Assembly: GCF_014203755.1 (NCBI RefSeq)
Contig: NZ_JACHJS010000001.1
Location: 6,138,001-6,202,000, forward strand
DNA: 64,000 nt
From: Saccharothrix violaceirubra
GTDB lineage: Bacteria; Actinomycetota; Actinomycetes; Mycobacteriales; Pseudonocardiaceae
Reading direction: 5' to 3'
Below the pieces are notes generated by a model that was given only the letters and a program-made list of their open reading frames with translations, had not been told where the DNA came from and did no database searches. Numbering within the stretch: position 1 is the first letter of the stretch; each line of letters opens with the position of its first letter. This document shows, one piece after another, positions 54,918 to 62,850 of this stretch. The translations under genes and the position numbers were made by a program.

Positions 54918-55115
54918 TCAACCCTGCTGACTGACCTTCAGTGCGGCCAGGAAAGCGAGCCTGGCCCGAGGCCCGACGAGCACCTCGCCACCATCCGAGT
55001 TCGTGCTGTCCCGGATCGCCAACCCGGCCCCGACGGTGGCCAGCTCGACGCATTGACCGTTCTCGCCGTTCGAGTAGCTGGACTTCCGCCACTCGCGCTG
55101 GGTGAGGTCGTTCAT
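54918..55115 (-). CDS. DUF397 family protein
   Basis: 65-residue protein with the DUF397 pattern: LTQREWRKSSYSNGENGQCVELA, then GLAIRDSTN and GPRARLAFLAALK. DUF397 genes are abundant in filamentous actinomycetes and usually lie next to an XRE/DUF5753 (Scr1-type) regulator with which they may form a toxin-antitoxin-like pair. Here the partner is only a fragment (55112-55360), overlapping by ATGA. Confidence 0.93.
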   Translation of the reverse strand: MNDLTQREWRKSSYSNGENGQCVELATVGAGLAIRDSTNSDGGEVLVGPRARLAFLAALKVSQQG

Positions 55116-55360
55116 TCCTCTCCCTCCGGTCGCTCTCGTTGCCGCGCCGGCGTATCCAGCAGGTCGCGAGAGTCGGAGGGGTCGGCGGCTGCCGCGATCA
55201 GGTCCTCGAACACGGCGCTGAAGGTCTTCAGGTCCTCGGGAGCTTCCAGGTGGGTGCCGCTGCGCAGGTTCTCGGTGTAGACGACTTCCGGGCCGGCGGT
55301 GTGCGTCACCGTGTACCCGGCGCCATGGCCCGGTGCGAGCCCTGTCGGTCGTCCGCTCAT
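55112..55360 (-). pseudogene. Orphan C-terminal fragment of a DUF5753 (Scr1-type) regulator
   Basis: 82-residue frame with VVYTENLRSGTHLEAPEDLKTFSAVFEDLIAAAADPSDSRDLL, which resembles the C-terminal end of DUF5753 regulators. The helix-turn-helix and most of the DUF5753 domain are missing. It may be a remnant, or a functional short protein, because the frame and the overlap with the DUF397 gene are intact. Start at 55360 or, longer, 55393. Confidence 0.6.
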
Positions 55361-55389
55361 GTGCGAAGCCGTGCGGTGGACAACAGTAT

Positions 55390-56589
55390 TCACATGGAAG
55401 CCGAGTTGGAGCCGAGCCAGGTCGCGAAGTTGGCCAGGTTGCCAGACCGTCGGCTCTCCATCGTCGCGATGCCCCGCACAGTCTCCCGCACCATCGGGTG
55501 CAAGCGGGTCTGTTGAGGGGCCACCCTACGCGCGCGGTTGAGCGCTTCGAGTGCGCGAGCACTGTCTCCCGCCATGAGGCAGGCCCTGGCGGTGTCCTGC
55601 CAGTGGTGTCCGGCTCGTGGGGGTGCGATCTCCGCTGGGAGGGTAAGCGCGAACCCGGCTTCGGCGGCCTTGCCCGGATCACCTGCTTCGAGTTCGACGG
55701 CCACAGCGTGGATTCCGACATTGCCCGCGCCGAACAGGGTTCCGTAGGCGTCCGACTCGCCGCGCACGTGACCGGCGATCACGCGGGCCTCCTCCAAGTG
55801 TGCACGGGCGACCTCGATCTTTCGTCCCCGTGCCGCGACAATCGCTCCCGCGAGGTGGCCGTAGCCACGAACCGCAAGCGAGCCCTCCCCGGAACCCTCG
55901 ATTCGATCGAGGCCACGTTCCACCAGGTCCAAGCCGACCTCATAGGCACCGTGGTACATCAGGACGCGGGCGCGTTTGATGAGGGCCTGGGAGGTGAACA
56001 ACGGATCGCCCGCCCGTTCCGCGTACATGTCGAGGCGGTCGAGGCTCGGTGTCGACAGTTGCATATAGCCGAAACGACGCGCGATCCGCTCCGCGGTCAC
56101 ATAGGCACTGGCGAGCAGCGAGTAGAGGTCGCCACGCGCTTCGTCGGAACGCGCGACTTCGAGTGCGCCATGAAGCTGCCTGATCAGTCGGGGAAGCAAC
56201 GCCAGCGCCTGCCGGCCACGATCACCTCGGTACAGGCTATTGATCCTGGTCAACTCCCTGCCCAACTCGCCGAGCGACAACGGCTCCTCGGCTCGGACGT
56301 ACCTGCCCTCGGCGAGGATGGCTTGGAGGTCGGTCAGACCGTCCAACGGCCCGTCCTTCTGGATGACCTCCTTGTAGGGAGCACCGGTGAGGTCGTCCGG
56401 AGAGACCTTGGTCGCGCGCGCCCAAGCGGTCACCAGGGCCGGCGAAGCGGGCTCGGACCCACGCTCGGCCTTCTGGACGTACGACAGGGAGTAGTTGGTC
56501 TCACGAGCCATCTGAGCCTGTGTCAGACCCGCCAGCCGCCGAGCCGCCCGCATGCGGTCACCGATTCCGATGACGCCTTCGTCTGCCAC
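55390..56589 (-). CDS. XRE-family regulator with a TPR-like C-terminal domain
   Basis: 399 residues. N-terminal HTH (about residues 8-70): IGDRMRAARRLAGLTQAQMARETNYSLSYVQKAERGSEPASPALVTAWARA. The rest is a series of helical pairs resembling TPR repeats (YVTAERIARRFGYMQLSTPSLDRLDMYAERAG, ARACLMAGDSARALEALNRARRVAP), as in many actinobacterial regulators that sense a peptide or metabolite. GTG at 56589 with GGAGGG is the best start. The repeated octamer CTGCCACT (plus strand, three copies near 56584-56680) may be its own operator. Confidence 0.85.
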   Translation of the reverse strand: MADEGVIGIGDRMRAARRLAGLTQAQMARETNYSLSYVQKAERGSEPASPALVTAWARATKVSPDDLTGAPYKEVIQKDGPLDGLTDLQAILAEGRYVRAEEPLSLGELGRELTRINSLYRGDRGRQALALLPRLIRQLHGALEVARSDEARGDLYSLLASAYVTAERIARRFGYMQLSTPSLDRLDMYAERAGDPLFTSQALIKRARVLMYHGAYEVGLDLVERGLDRIEGSGEGSLAVRGYGHLAGAIVAARGRKIEVARAHLEEARVIAGHVRGESDAYGTLFGAGNVGIHAVAVELEAGDPGKAAEAGFALTLPAEIAPPRAGHHWQDTARACLMAGDSARALEALNRARRVAPQQTRLHPMVRETVRGIATMESRRSGNLANFATWLGSNSASM

Positions 56590-57107
56590 TTGCCCTCCCG
56601 CCGGGAGTTGAGACGTTGCCGAGTCAAGCCTAACGAACGTCTGCGTTAACCCGGACGGACTGCCACTTTCCTGCCACTTGGCCGCCACCAAGAGTCCTAC
56701 AGTCGGATTCCACAGGTCAACCACTAGAGGCCAAGCGCATGCGGGCTTCGGCAAGCCACGTCCGGCATGACCGCTCGGCTACGCCCTCAGAAAGGCCGGT
56801 CGCACAACGATGGACAGGTTGCGCAGCCCGTTGATCGACTCCGCGATGCCGGCCGGCACGAAAAAGCGGAATATCCGATCGAAATGAACGTCCACACCGA
56901 ATGGGATTGATCTTGAGCTGGGATTTTCAGCAGAACATTGCATTAATTCTTCGGGTTCGCCGTCCTCGGAATTGCGACAGGGGCCGCCATTGACGCCCTG
57001 ACCCACCCCGCCCCCGCCTGACCCCCGATCCCCGCCGAACGCCGTCCTCGGCGTGACACCCCCTGCACGTTCTCTCCATTTCCGAACAGAGTCGAGGAGT
57101 TCTTTCG
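56590..57107. other. Non-coding stretch with likely divergent promoters
   Basis: 518 bp without a convincing gene on either strand. The left part probably holds the promoter of the XRE gene, with two further CTGCCACT copies. The right part (about 56860-56960) is clearly richer in A and T than its surroundings, consistent with a promoter region for the plus-strand gene at 57108. Long minus-strand frames here are shadows. Confidence 0.5.
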
Positions 57108-57329
57108 ATGAACAGTGTCCTGGCCATCCCCACCAGCGTGTGCGCCGCGATCGGCGACACCACCCCGATCCGGCACGAGGTTGTGGGCGAGGAGGTCCGC
57201 ATCGCCTTCGGCCGCAACGAGATCGACCTCGTCCTGAGCCCCCGCGCCGTCCACGAACTCGCCACCCGCTGCACGATCGCCCTGGACATCCTCGCCGCAC
57301 CCGAACCCGACGAGAACGTCCCGGCCTGA
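57108..57329 (+). CDS. Small protein of unknown function, first gene of a three-gene cassette
   Basis: 73 residues, starting MNSVLAIPTSVCAAIGDTTP and containing EEVRIAFGRNEIDLVLSPRAVHELATRCTIALD. It reads like a small mixed alpha/beta protein; no family recognised. GAGGAGTTC precedes the ATG. It is followed closely by the zinc-finger-like gene. Confidence 0.6.
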   Translation: MNSVLAIPTSVCAAIGDTTPIRHEVVGEEVRIAFGRNEIDLVLSPRAVHELATRCTIALDILAAPEPDENVPA

Positions 57330-57372
57330 CCGACACCGACACCGACACCGACGTCGAGGAAGGGTGGCGGGC

Positions 57373-57777
57373 GTGGCACGCAGGTTCCGATGGCTGCCCC
57401 ACGACGGCAAACGGCACGCCGTCCCGGCCGGACTCGCGGCCGGGACCGACGGGACGACATTGTGCGGCCTGGCCGTGACCGTCCCGGCCACCTCTCCTCC
57501 CCGTCACCCGCACGGGTGTTGGCCCACCTGCACCGCCTGCGACACCGCCTGGCGACGTGCCGAAGGAATCCCCCTGCCCGCCGAACGCGGAACGCGGAAC
57601 GTCCGCGCGAGCGACAACCGCCCGGCGGAGGGCACCACGGCGGTCGTGGTCGTGGGCCGACTGCCCGACGGGCGCGTCCGCTCGTCGGTCGTCGCCCACG
57701 TCCCCGGTCTGCTCGACGCCGCCCTCGACGTGGCCGGCGACCTCACCGCCGATCACTTCGAGGCGGACGGGGCATGA
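57373..57777 (+). CDS. Cys-containing small protein (zinc-finger-like, actinobacterial)
   Basis: 134 residues starting VARRFRWLPHDGKRHAVPAG. It has one Cys in TLCGLAVTVP and two more in GCWPTCTACD, spaced like a zinc ribbon, followed by a hydrophobic beta segment (AVVVVGRLPDG). Similar small proteins occur next to XRE/DUF397 genes in actinomycetes, usually with unknown function. I chose GTG 57373 because the AGGAAGG site sits 8 bases upstream; GTG 57364 is too close to that site. Confidence 0.6.
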   Translation: MARRFRWLPHDGKRHAVPAGLAAGTDGTTLCGLAVTVPATSPPRHPHGCWPTCTACDTAWRRAEGIPLPAERGTRNVRASDNRPAEGTTAVVVVGRLPDGRVRSSVVAHVPGLLDAALDVAGDLTADHFEADGA

Positions 57778-58922
57778 GCCCGATTCCCGCCCTCCGTGAT
57801 GCCGACGAGGCCGCTTCGGTCGCCCGGATCGAAGCCGACCTCGCGCGGGGCCGCTGGTGCGCCGCGCTGGACCGCGCCTTCCGACTTCCCGGCCTGCCGG
57901 TGCGGGACGCGCACGACCCGGCACGGCGACTCGCGGTCGTCGCCCGCACCCTGGCCCGCGCGGGCCGGGCTTCGGCCGCACGGCACTTCGCGGACCTCGC
58001 CCGCCGGGCATTGCCCAAGGCGGGCGGTGAGACGGCGACACGGATCGCGCTCAGCCTCGACCCCCTGCCCCCCAACGCGCCTCCCCGAACCGCCACGCCC
58101 CTGCCTGCCGACCGACCGCGCACCACCCGGATGCCCCCGATCGGCACGGACACGGCAAAGGCACTGGGGCGCGCGGAAGAAGCCCTGACGTGGCTGGACC
58201 ATGCCGCGACCCGCTCGGCACACGCCGCCGACTGGGCGCGACTCATGCGGTGGTGCGAGGCCCGCGACTCGGCACGCCTCGACGGTGTCCACGCCGCACT
58301 GCTGGAGTTGATCCACCACGCCCTGCCCCGCCCCCGCAACCGCCCCGTCCACACCGACCGAGCCCTCGTCCCCTATCTCGACCACGACCACGCCCCCACA
58401 GCCGCGACACCCCGGCCGGTGGACCTCGCCGAGATCGCCGTGCGCCACCTTTCACCGGCAGCGACACACCACGCCCACCGCATGGCCTTGGCCGGGGACG
58501 TCAGCCGACTCCTGTCCGGTCCCTGGCTGCCGTTCGCCGGCGGCCTCGTCGCCCGTCGACACCAGGCAGACGCGTCCGACGCCGAGCACTTCGTGCGACT
58601 GGTCGCCGACGCGACGACCGCCGCCTGCCACGCTGCCGTCACCACCCTGCACGACCTCGAACGCCTGCACGGCCGCCTCGCCACCCTGCTGCCTTTCGGG
58701 CGCCTGTCCCGCCTGGCCCTGCGCGACCTGTTCACCCGCGGCCTGATCACCGCACCGGACCTGGCCCGCCGACACCCCATGAGCGCCAAGACCGCGGTGA
58801 ACATCCTGGGACGGTTCCTCGACCGCGGACTCGTCGTCCCCTACAACCACCACGGCTACGCCCGTTGCTTCTACAACCCGGACCTCGTCGACCTGCTCAC
58901 CCGCACCCCAAAGCACCTGTGA
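57774..58922 (+). CDS. Protein of unknown function with helical repeats and a winged-helix-like C-terminus
   Basis: 382 residues. The N-terminal 100 residues look like TPR-type helices (RGRWCAALDRAFRLPGLPVRD and ASAARHFADLARRALPKAGG). A Pro-rich hinge, a helical middle and a C-terminal segment follow: LFTRGLITAPDLARRHPMSAKTAVNILGRFLDRGLVVPYNHHGYARCFYN. This last segment has the shape of a winged helix. The start overlaps the previous stop by ATGA. No known family; a regulatory or adaptor role is possible. Ends before a terminator. Confidence 0.6.
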   Translation: MSPIPALRDADEAASVARIEADLARGRWCAALDRAFRLPGLPVRDAHDPARRLAVVARTLARAGRASAARHFADLARRALPKAGGETATRIALSLDPLPPNAPPRTATPLPADRPRTTRMPPIGTDTAKALGRAEEALTWLDHAATRSAHAADWARLMRWCEARDSARLDGVHAALLELIHHALPRPRNRPVHTDRALVPYLDHDHAPTAATPRPVDLAEIAVRHLSPAATHHAHRMALAGDVSRLLSGPWLPFAGGLVARRHQADASDAEHFVRLVADATTAACHAAVTTLHDLERLHGRLATLLPFGRLSRLALRDLFTRGLITAPDLARRHPMSAKTAVNILGRFLDRGLVVPYNHHGYARCFYNPDLVDLLTRTPKHL

Positions 58923-58988
58923 CCTACAGCGTCGAGCGATCGGTGGTCCCGAGGTGCTCCGACGTCGGACCGCTGCCCAACGACAAAA

Positions 58989-59016
58989 GGGCGCGAGGTC
59001 CGAGGACCCTGCGCCC
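58989..59016 (-). terminator. Terminator of the RelE-type toxin gene
   Basis: Imperfect stem GGGCGCGAGGTCC with GGACCCTGCGCCC (two mismatched positions), followed on the minus strand by TTTTGTC. It lies between the convergent unknown gene and the toxin gene. Confidence 0.7.
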
Positions 59017-59088
59017 TTCGAGCACGATCATCAGTACCGGAAAGCCGGCAGGCGATCGAGCTGCGGTCGGTGCCCGCCGAGTGACCGT

Positions 59089-59445
59089 CTATTCGGTGGC
59101 TTTGGGGTGGGCACCTGCGTACTGGACCCATACGGTGTGTTTGTCGGCGTCCAGCAGATACCAGATACGGTCGCCGCCGGTGACTTCGATCTGCCAACGG
59201 GGAAGGGTCTTCCCGTTGTGCGTGCCGTGGGCAAGGCTGCCTTTGAGTTGATGGTGGCGGTTGGTCGGCTTGCCCGGACCCGGACCCGGGTCTTCGCGCA
59301 TGGTGTCCCAGGCTTGGCGCAGGTTGCCCGAGGCTCGGGTTTCGAGGTCCTGCCAACCTTTGATCGCTTCAGTGGTGCAGTAGCGGATGCGCCACTCGTC
59401 CCCGATGGCGGGCGGGGCGACCGGATCGCCTTTCTTCGGGCTCAC
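59089..59445 (-). CDS. RelE/ParE-like toxin
   Basis: 118 residues. WRIRYCTTEAIKGWQDLETRA and the C-terminal WQIEVTGGDRIWYLLDADKHTVWVQYAGAHPK fit the RelE/ParE fold, with the beta-sheet end strands that carry catalytic or binding residues in the family. GTG start overlapping the antitoxin stop (GTGA). The toxin being second, after its antitoxin, is the normal order. Target (mRNA or gyrase) is unknown. Confidence 0.75.
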   Translation of the reverse strand: MSPKKGDPVAPPAIGDEWRIRYCTTEAIKGWQDLETRASGNLRQAWDTMREDPGPGPGKPTNRHHQLKGSLAHGTHNGKTLPRWQIEVTGGDRIWYLLDADKHTVWVQYAGAHPKATE

Positions 59446-59930
59446 GCGGTGGCCGCTCCTGGTGCGGGGACATCACCGAGGTCGCCGCCGTCCTGCTTGA
59501 GGACCGCGAGAAGTCGTGGGTCGGCGTGGACTTCGGCCGTGTGCCGCCACTGGTCGATGAGTTGCGTGACCGGGGCCGGGGTGCCCAGCGAGTCGGCGGC
59601 TTCCAGAGTCTCGACGAGTTCGACGACGAATGCCCGCATGTCCTCGCGCGGCAGGAAGCGGACCCAGGGGAAGGCTGTGGGCATCACGTCGGTCACCAGG
59701 TCCCGGACGCTCTCGCTGTGCTGCATCAACGCCACGAAGAGGGCCGTGGTGGTCGAGACGACCTCACGGACCTCCCGTGCCCGACCGGCGGTGGTGAGGA
59801 CAAGGTCCTCCTCGTCACCACGGCGATGTACGAGCAGTGTCCGGCTGGGCGACTCCTGAAGCTTGCGGACGGAGTCGGCCGGCTTGTTCGACAGATCGCT
59901 GAAGTTGATCTCTGAGGCAGCCGCGGACAT
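59442..59930 (-). CDS. Phd/YefM-like antitoxin
   Basis: 162 residues. The N-terminal 60 residues resemble prevent-host-death antitoxins (FSDLSNKPADSVRKLQESPSRTLLVHRRGDEEDLVLTTAG), and a C-terminal region of about 100 residues would bind the toxin. It is longer than Phd (70-90). The ATG at 59930 follows a 10-bp palindrome that may be the autoregulatory operator. Confidence 0.72.
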   Translation of the reverse strand: MSAAASEINFSDLSNKPADSVRKLQESPSRTLLVHRRGDEEDLVLTTAGRAREVREVVSTTTALFVALMQHSESVRDLVTDVMPTAFPWVRFLPREDMRAFVVELVETLEAADSLGTPAPVTQLIDQWRHTAEVHADPRLLAVLKQDGGDLGDVPAPGAATA

Positions 59931-59936
59931 AGTTGC

Positions 59937-59946
59937 AAGGTACCTT
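59937..59946 (-). promoter_or_regulatory. Palindromic candidate operator of the toxin-antitoxin pair
   Basis: AAGGTACCTT, a perfect 10-bp palindrome, lies 7 bases upstream of the antitoxin start and next to the T-rich GTTTTAAGG. Phd-type antitoxins bind such palindromes in front of their own gene. Confidence 0.45.
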
Positions 59947-60010
59947 AAAACTGGTCGCGATGCCAGGTCATCGCATCCCTGGCAGCCGAAAAGACCCGCG
60001 GAAACACAAA

Positions 60011-60040
60011 GGGGCGTGAGGTCCGAAGACCTCACGCCCC
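60011..60040 (-). terminator. Rho-independent terminator of the MCP gene at 60058
   Basis: A 13-bp perfect stem GGGGCGTGAGGTC / GACCTCACGCCCC with a CGAA tetraloop, followed on the minus strand by TTTGTGTTTCC. It ends the minus-strand MCP transcript before the antitoxin gene. Confidence 0.85.
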
Positions 60041-60057
60041 TGAGCGCAGAACAGGAA

Positions 60058-61671
60058 TCAGTACCGGAAAGCACTGACCAGGTGGTTCAGGTCACTCGAC
60101 GCCGTGGTCAGGTCGTCCGCCGTCGAACGGGCCTCCCCGGCCGCCGCGCTGGTGGTCTCGGTGCCCTGGGCGACACCCGTGATGCCCTCCGCGATGCGGA
60201 GCGCACCCGTGGCCGTCTCCTGGACCGCACGGCTCAGCTCGGCCGTCACCGCGGTCTGCTCCTCGACCGCCGCGGCGATCACGTTCTGCGTGTCGTTGAT
60301 CGAGCCGACCACCGCGGAGATCTGCCGGATGGCGGCGATGGCGTCGGCGCTTCCGGTGTCGATGGCGCGGATGCGGGACGTGATGTCCTCGGTCGCCGAA
60401 GCCGTCTGCTGGGCCAGGGCCTTGACCTCGCCCGCCACGACCGCGAAGCCCTTGCCGGACTCGCCGGCACGTGCGGCCTCGATGGTGGCGTTCAGAGCCA
60501 GCAGGTTGGTCTGCTCCGCGATCGAGCTGATCAGCTTCACGACCTCGCCGATCTCGCTGGTCGACGCCACGAGCCTGGTCACGGTGTCGTCCGCGGCGAC
60601 CACGTCGCGGGCGGCGGCGCCGGCGACCTCGGCGGCACGGCTGGCGTTCTGGGTGATCTCGTCGATGGCGGCGCGCAGTTCCTCGGCGGCGGACGCCATG
60701 GCACCGGCCATCCGGGACACCTCCTCGGCCGACGCGCTGGCCTCGCTCGCCCGACCACTGGTGTCGTCGGCGTTCTCGGCGAGCTGCCGGCTCACGCCGC
60801 CGAGCTGGGCCGAAGCGCTCGCCACATCGACGGCGCGCTGGGCGACGCGGCCGATCAGTTCCTGCATGCGGGTGGCCAGGGCGTTGAAGCTGCGGGCGAC
60901 CTCGCCGAGTTCGTCACCGCCCGACGCGTCCAGGCGCCGGGTCAGGTCGCCTTCGGTGATGTCGGACAGGCCGGCACGCAGCGAGGTCAGCGGACGGGTG
61001 ATCGAGCGCAGCAGCACGATGCCGCAGAACCCGCCGATGAGCAGCGCCGCGACGGCCAGCAGGATCATCACGAGGGTGGCCTGCCCGGACTGCGTGTCGG
61101 CGTTCGCGGTCGCGTCGGCCACGGCCTGGTCCACCTCGGCGACCATCTGGTCGACCTGGGCGGCGATCGCGTTGAAGATCTCGATCTCGTCGACGGCGAC
61201 GAGCTGGTTCGCGGTGGCGACCGAGGCCGGGTCACCCGACCGGTACGCGGCGACGATCTGCTCGTCCAGCTTCATGAACCGGTCGAAGTCCTTGCCGATC
61301 TGGTCGACCCGGGCCCGCAGGCCGTCGGTCAGCTCCAGTGCGCCCAGCGCACCCAGTTCGGTCTGGAACGCCTGCGCGGACTTGAGGAACGCTGTGCGCG
61401 CGGACGCGCTCTCCTCGGCCGCCCCGGCGATGCCGCGCGCGACGTCGAACGAGTAGGCGGTCTGCCAGCCGTTGAAGTCCGCGGACCGGTACTTGACCTG
61501 CATCGCCGTGTTGTCCAGCTGGGACAGCCGGGCGATCTCCTCCGCCGACTGGTGCTGCCCTCGCAGGCCCACCAGCCCGACGGCCGCGACCGTGCCCGTC
61601 AGTGCCAGCAGGACGGCGAGCGTCACGCCGATGCGGCGGCCCACCCGCCAACGATTGATGAGCTTGCCCAT
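60058..61671 (-). CDS. Methyl-accepting chemotaxis protein
   Basis: 537-residue receptor outside the main locus. TM1 near residues 13-35 ([23 protein letters not shown]), a helical sensor with [22 protein letters not shown]2 ([22 protein letters not shown]), HAMP, then [41 protein letters not shown] chose ATG 61671, preceded by GGAG 8 bases upstream; a GTG at 61695 is possible but would leave a leader of only about 14 nt after the predicted promoter. Confidence 0.95.
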   Translation of the reverse strand: MGKLINRWRVGRRIGVTLAVLLALTGTVAAVGLVGLRGQHQSAEEIARLSQLDNTAMQVKYRSADFNGWQTAYSFDVARGIAGAAEESASARTAFLKSAQAFQTELGALGALELTDGLRARVDQIGKDFDRFMKLDEQIVAAYRSGDPASVATANQLVAVDEIEIFNAIAAQVDQMVAEVDQAVADATANADTQSGQATLVMILLAVAALLIGGFCGIVLLRSITRPLTSLRAGLSDITEGDLTRRLDASGGDELGEVARSFNALATRMQELIGRVAQRAVDVASASAQLGGVSRQLAENADDTSGRASEASASAEEVSRMAGAMASAAEELRAAIDEITQNASRAAEVAGAAARDVVAADDTVTRLVASTSEIGEVVKLISSIAEQTNLLALNATIEAARAGESGKGFAVVAGEVKALAQQTASATEDITSRIRAIDTGSADAIAAIRQISAVVGSINDTQNVIAAAVEEQTAVTAELSRAVQETATGALRIAEGITGVAQGTETTSAAAGEARSTADDLTTASSDLNHLVSAFRY

Positions 61672-61715
61672 CCGCTCTGCTCCGCTCGTCGTCACCGATG
61701 GTTCCCTTGGGCGGC

Positions 61716-61742
61716 CCATCGACGGACGGACGGCGCGCATGC
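61716..61742 (-). promoter_or_regulatory. Candidate FliA-type promoter of the MCP gene at 60058
   Basis: Minus strand GCAT (61742-61739), 15 nt, then GTCGATGG (61723-61716). The -35 is the weakest of the eight candidates, but spacing and -10 fit. Confidence 0.45.
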
Positions 61743-61760
61743 GGCCGATAACCGAAATTG

Positions 61761-62441
61761 TCAGCCGGACGCGAACGAGAAGCAACGACGCGCGAGCACC
61801 ATCAACCTTCCCAGGACCAGCAAGGACACCAGACTGGCCGAGGTCATGGGCGGGGAGGACATCATCCGTTCGGGGTCCAGGTGCAGGGTGGCGACCATGA
61901 TGGACACGTTGCAGAACAGCGCCAAGCCGACCATGCCCACCGACACCGATCCGGTCAGCCGCCCGAGTGCCTCGGTCGACGTGCCGCGTCGGGCCAGGTA
62001 CCGGCTCGCGACCAGGGTGAGCAACGCCGTCGCCGCCGCGATCCAGCCGATCCGATCGTTGATGTGGGCGATCACCCGGTACCAGTCGGGCATGACCCCG
62101 CCCGGCAGGGGCGGCCACTCGCCGATCCAGAACACCTGGTTCAGGCCCCAGATCGAGTACATCAGCGGCACGGCGAACAGCATCGCGCGCAACGTCCGCG
62201 AGCCCTGTGCCAGTGCGAGCACGGACTGGTAGTCCCGGGCGATCACGTGCGCCGGTCCGAACTCGGCCACGGCCAGCCGTTGTGCCTCGGCCTCGGGCAC
62301 GCCGCCGGCGCGGTACGCCTCGGCCGCGTCCGCCAGGCTGTCGCGCGCCTCGGCGAGCAGGTCGCCCTTGACCGGGCCGGGTCCGCGCAGCCGCCGGTCG
62401 AGGTCGGCCAGGTACCGGTCGATCACGCCCGCGTCGGCCAC
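61761..62441 (-). CDS. HAAS-domain membrane protein (permease-prefix-like)
   Basis: 226 residues. The N-terminal 85 residues ([57 protein letters not shown]) form the HAAS or permease-prefix domain, which is often paired with PadR regulators. At least three TM segments follow ([47 protein letters not shown]). The GTG at 62441 with GGAGGTGG lies inside the end of padR. The role is probably to sense or transmit a signal to PadR; no substrate is known. Confidence 0.8.
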   Translation of the reverse strand: MADAGVIDRYLADLDRRLRGPGPVKGDLLAEARDSLADAAEAYRAGGVPEAEAQRLAVAEFGPAHVIARDYQSVLALAQGSRTLRAMLFAVPLMYSIWGLNQVFWIGEWPPLPGGVMPDWYRVIAHINDRIGWIAAATALLTLVASRYLARRGTSTEALGRLTGSVSVGMVGLALFCNVSIMVATLHLDPERMMSSPPMTSASLVSLLVLGRLMVLARRCFSFASG

Positions 62442-62761
62442 GGCCCACCTCCGAGCACGCCCTCGATCGCGGTGGTGAACTCGCGCCACGCGGTCCGCTC
62501 GGCCGCGAGCGCCTTCTGCCCGGTCCTGGTCAACTTGTACGTGCGCCGTCGCCGACCGCCGACGGTGCTCCAGTCGCTGACCACGAGCCCGGCCGTCTCC
62601 AGTCGCCGCAACGCCGGGTAGACGGTGCCGGTGGGCAGGTCGAGCGCGCCGCCGCTGCGGGCCTGCAACGCCTCGATGATCGCGTACCCGTGCAGGGGTC
62701 CCCCGTCCAGCACCGCGAGCAGGAGCGCGTCGAGGTGACCGCGCAACGCATCGGACTTCAT
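62423..62761 (-). CDS. PadR-family transcriptional regulator
   Basis: 112-residue winged-helix repressor of the PadR type: [53 protein letters not shown] with the characteristic [11 protein letters not shown] recognition helix, then [20 protein letters not shown]. The start codon abuts an inverted repeat (62763-62777), so self-regulation is likely. It overlaps the HAAS gene by 19 bp. Confidence 0.93.
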   Translation of the reverse strand: MKSDALRGHLDALLLAVLDGGPLHGYAIIEALQARSGGALDLPTGTVYPALRRLETAGLVVSDWSTVGGRRRRTYKLTRTGQKALAAERTAWREFTTAIEGVLGGGPWPTRA

Positions 62762-62762
62762 A

Positions 62763-62777
62763 GGTAGTCACTCTACC
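62763..62777 (-). promoter_or_regulatory. Inverted repeat GGTAG-N5-CTACC at the padR start
   Basis: GGTAG (62763-62767) and CTACC (62773-62777) form a perfect inverted repeat ending one base before the start codon of padR. It is a candidate PadR operator. In the same 89-bp spacer an ATGT-N9-ACAT element (62819-62835) resembles the PadR consensus with one extra base and lies close to cydA. Confidence 0.5.
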
Positions 62778-62850
62778 GATGAGAGACCCGGGACACATCG
62801 GGGACATCCCCCATTCACATGTTGTCTGACTACATATACCGTGGCTACCC

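Noticed and set aside
56779..58041. 420-residue minus-strand frame opposite the unknown cassette
   Set aside because: Arg/Gly/Pro-rich with no motif and opposes three plus-strand genes linked by good starts and an ATGA overlap.
61744..61751. Perfect GCCGATAA on the plus strand as a FliA -10 element
   Set aside because: No (T/G)CA element sits 15 nt upstream and no plus-strand gene follows before the convergent region.
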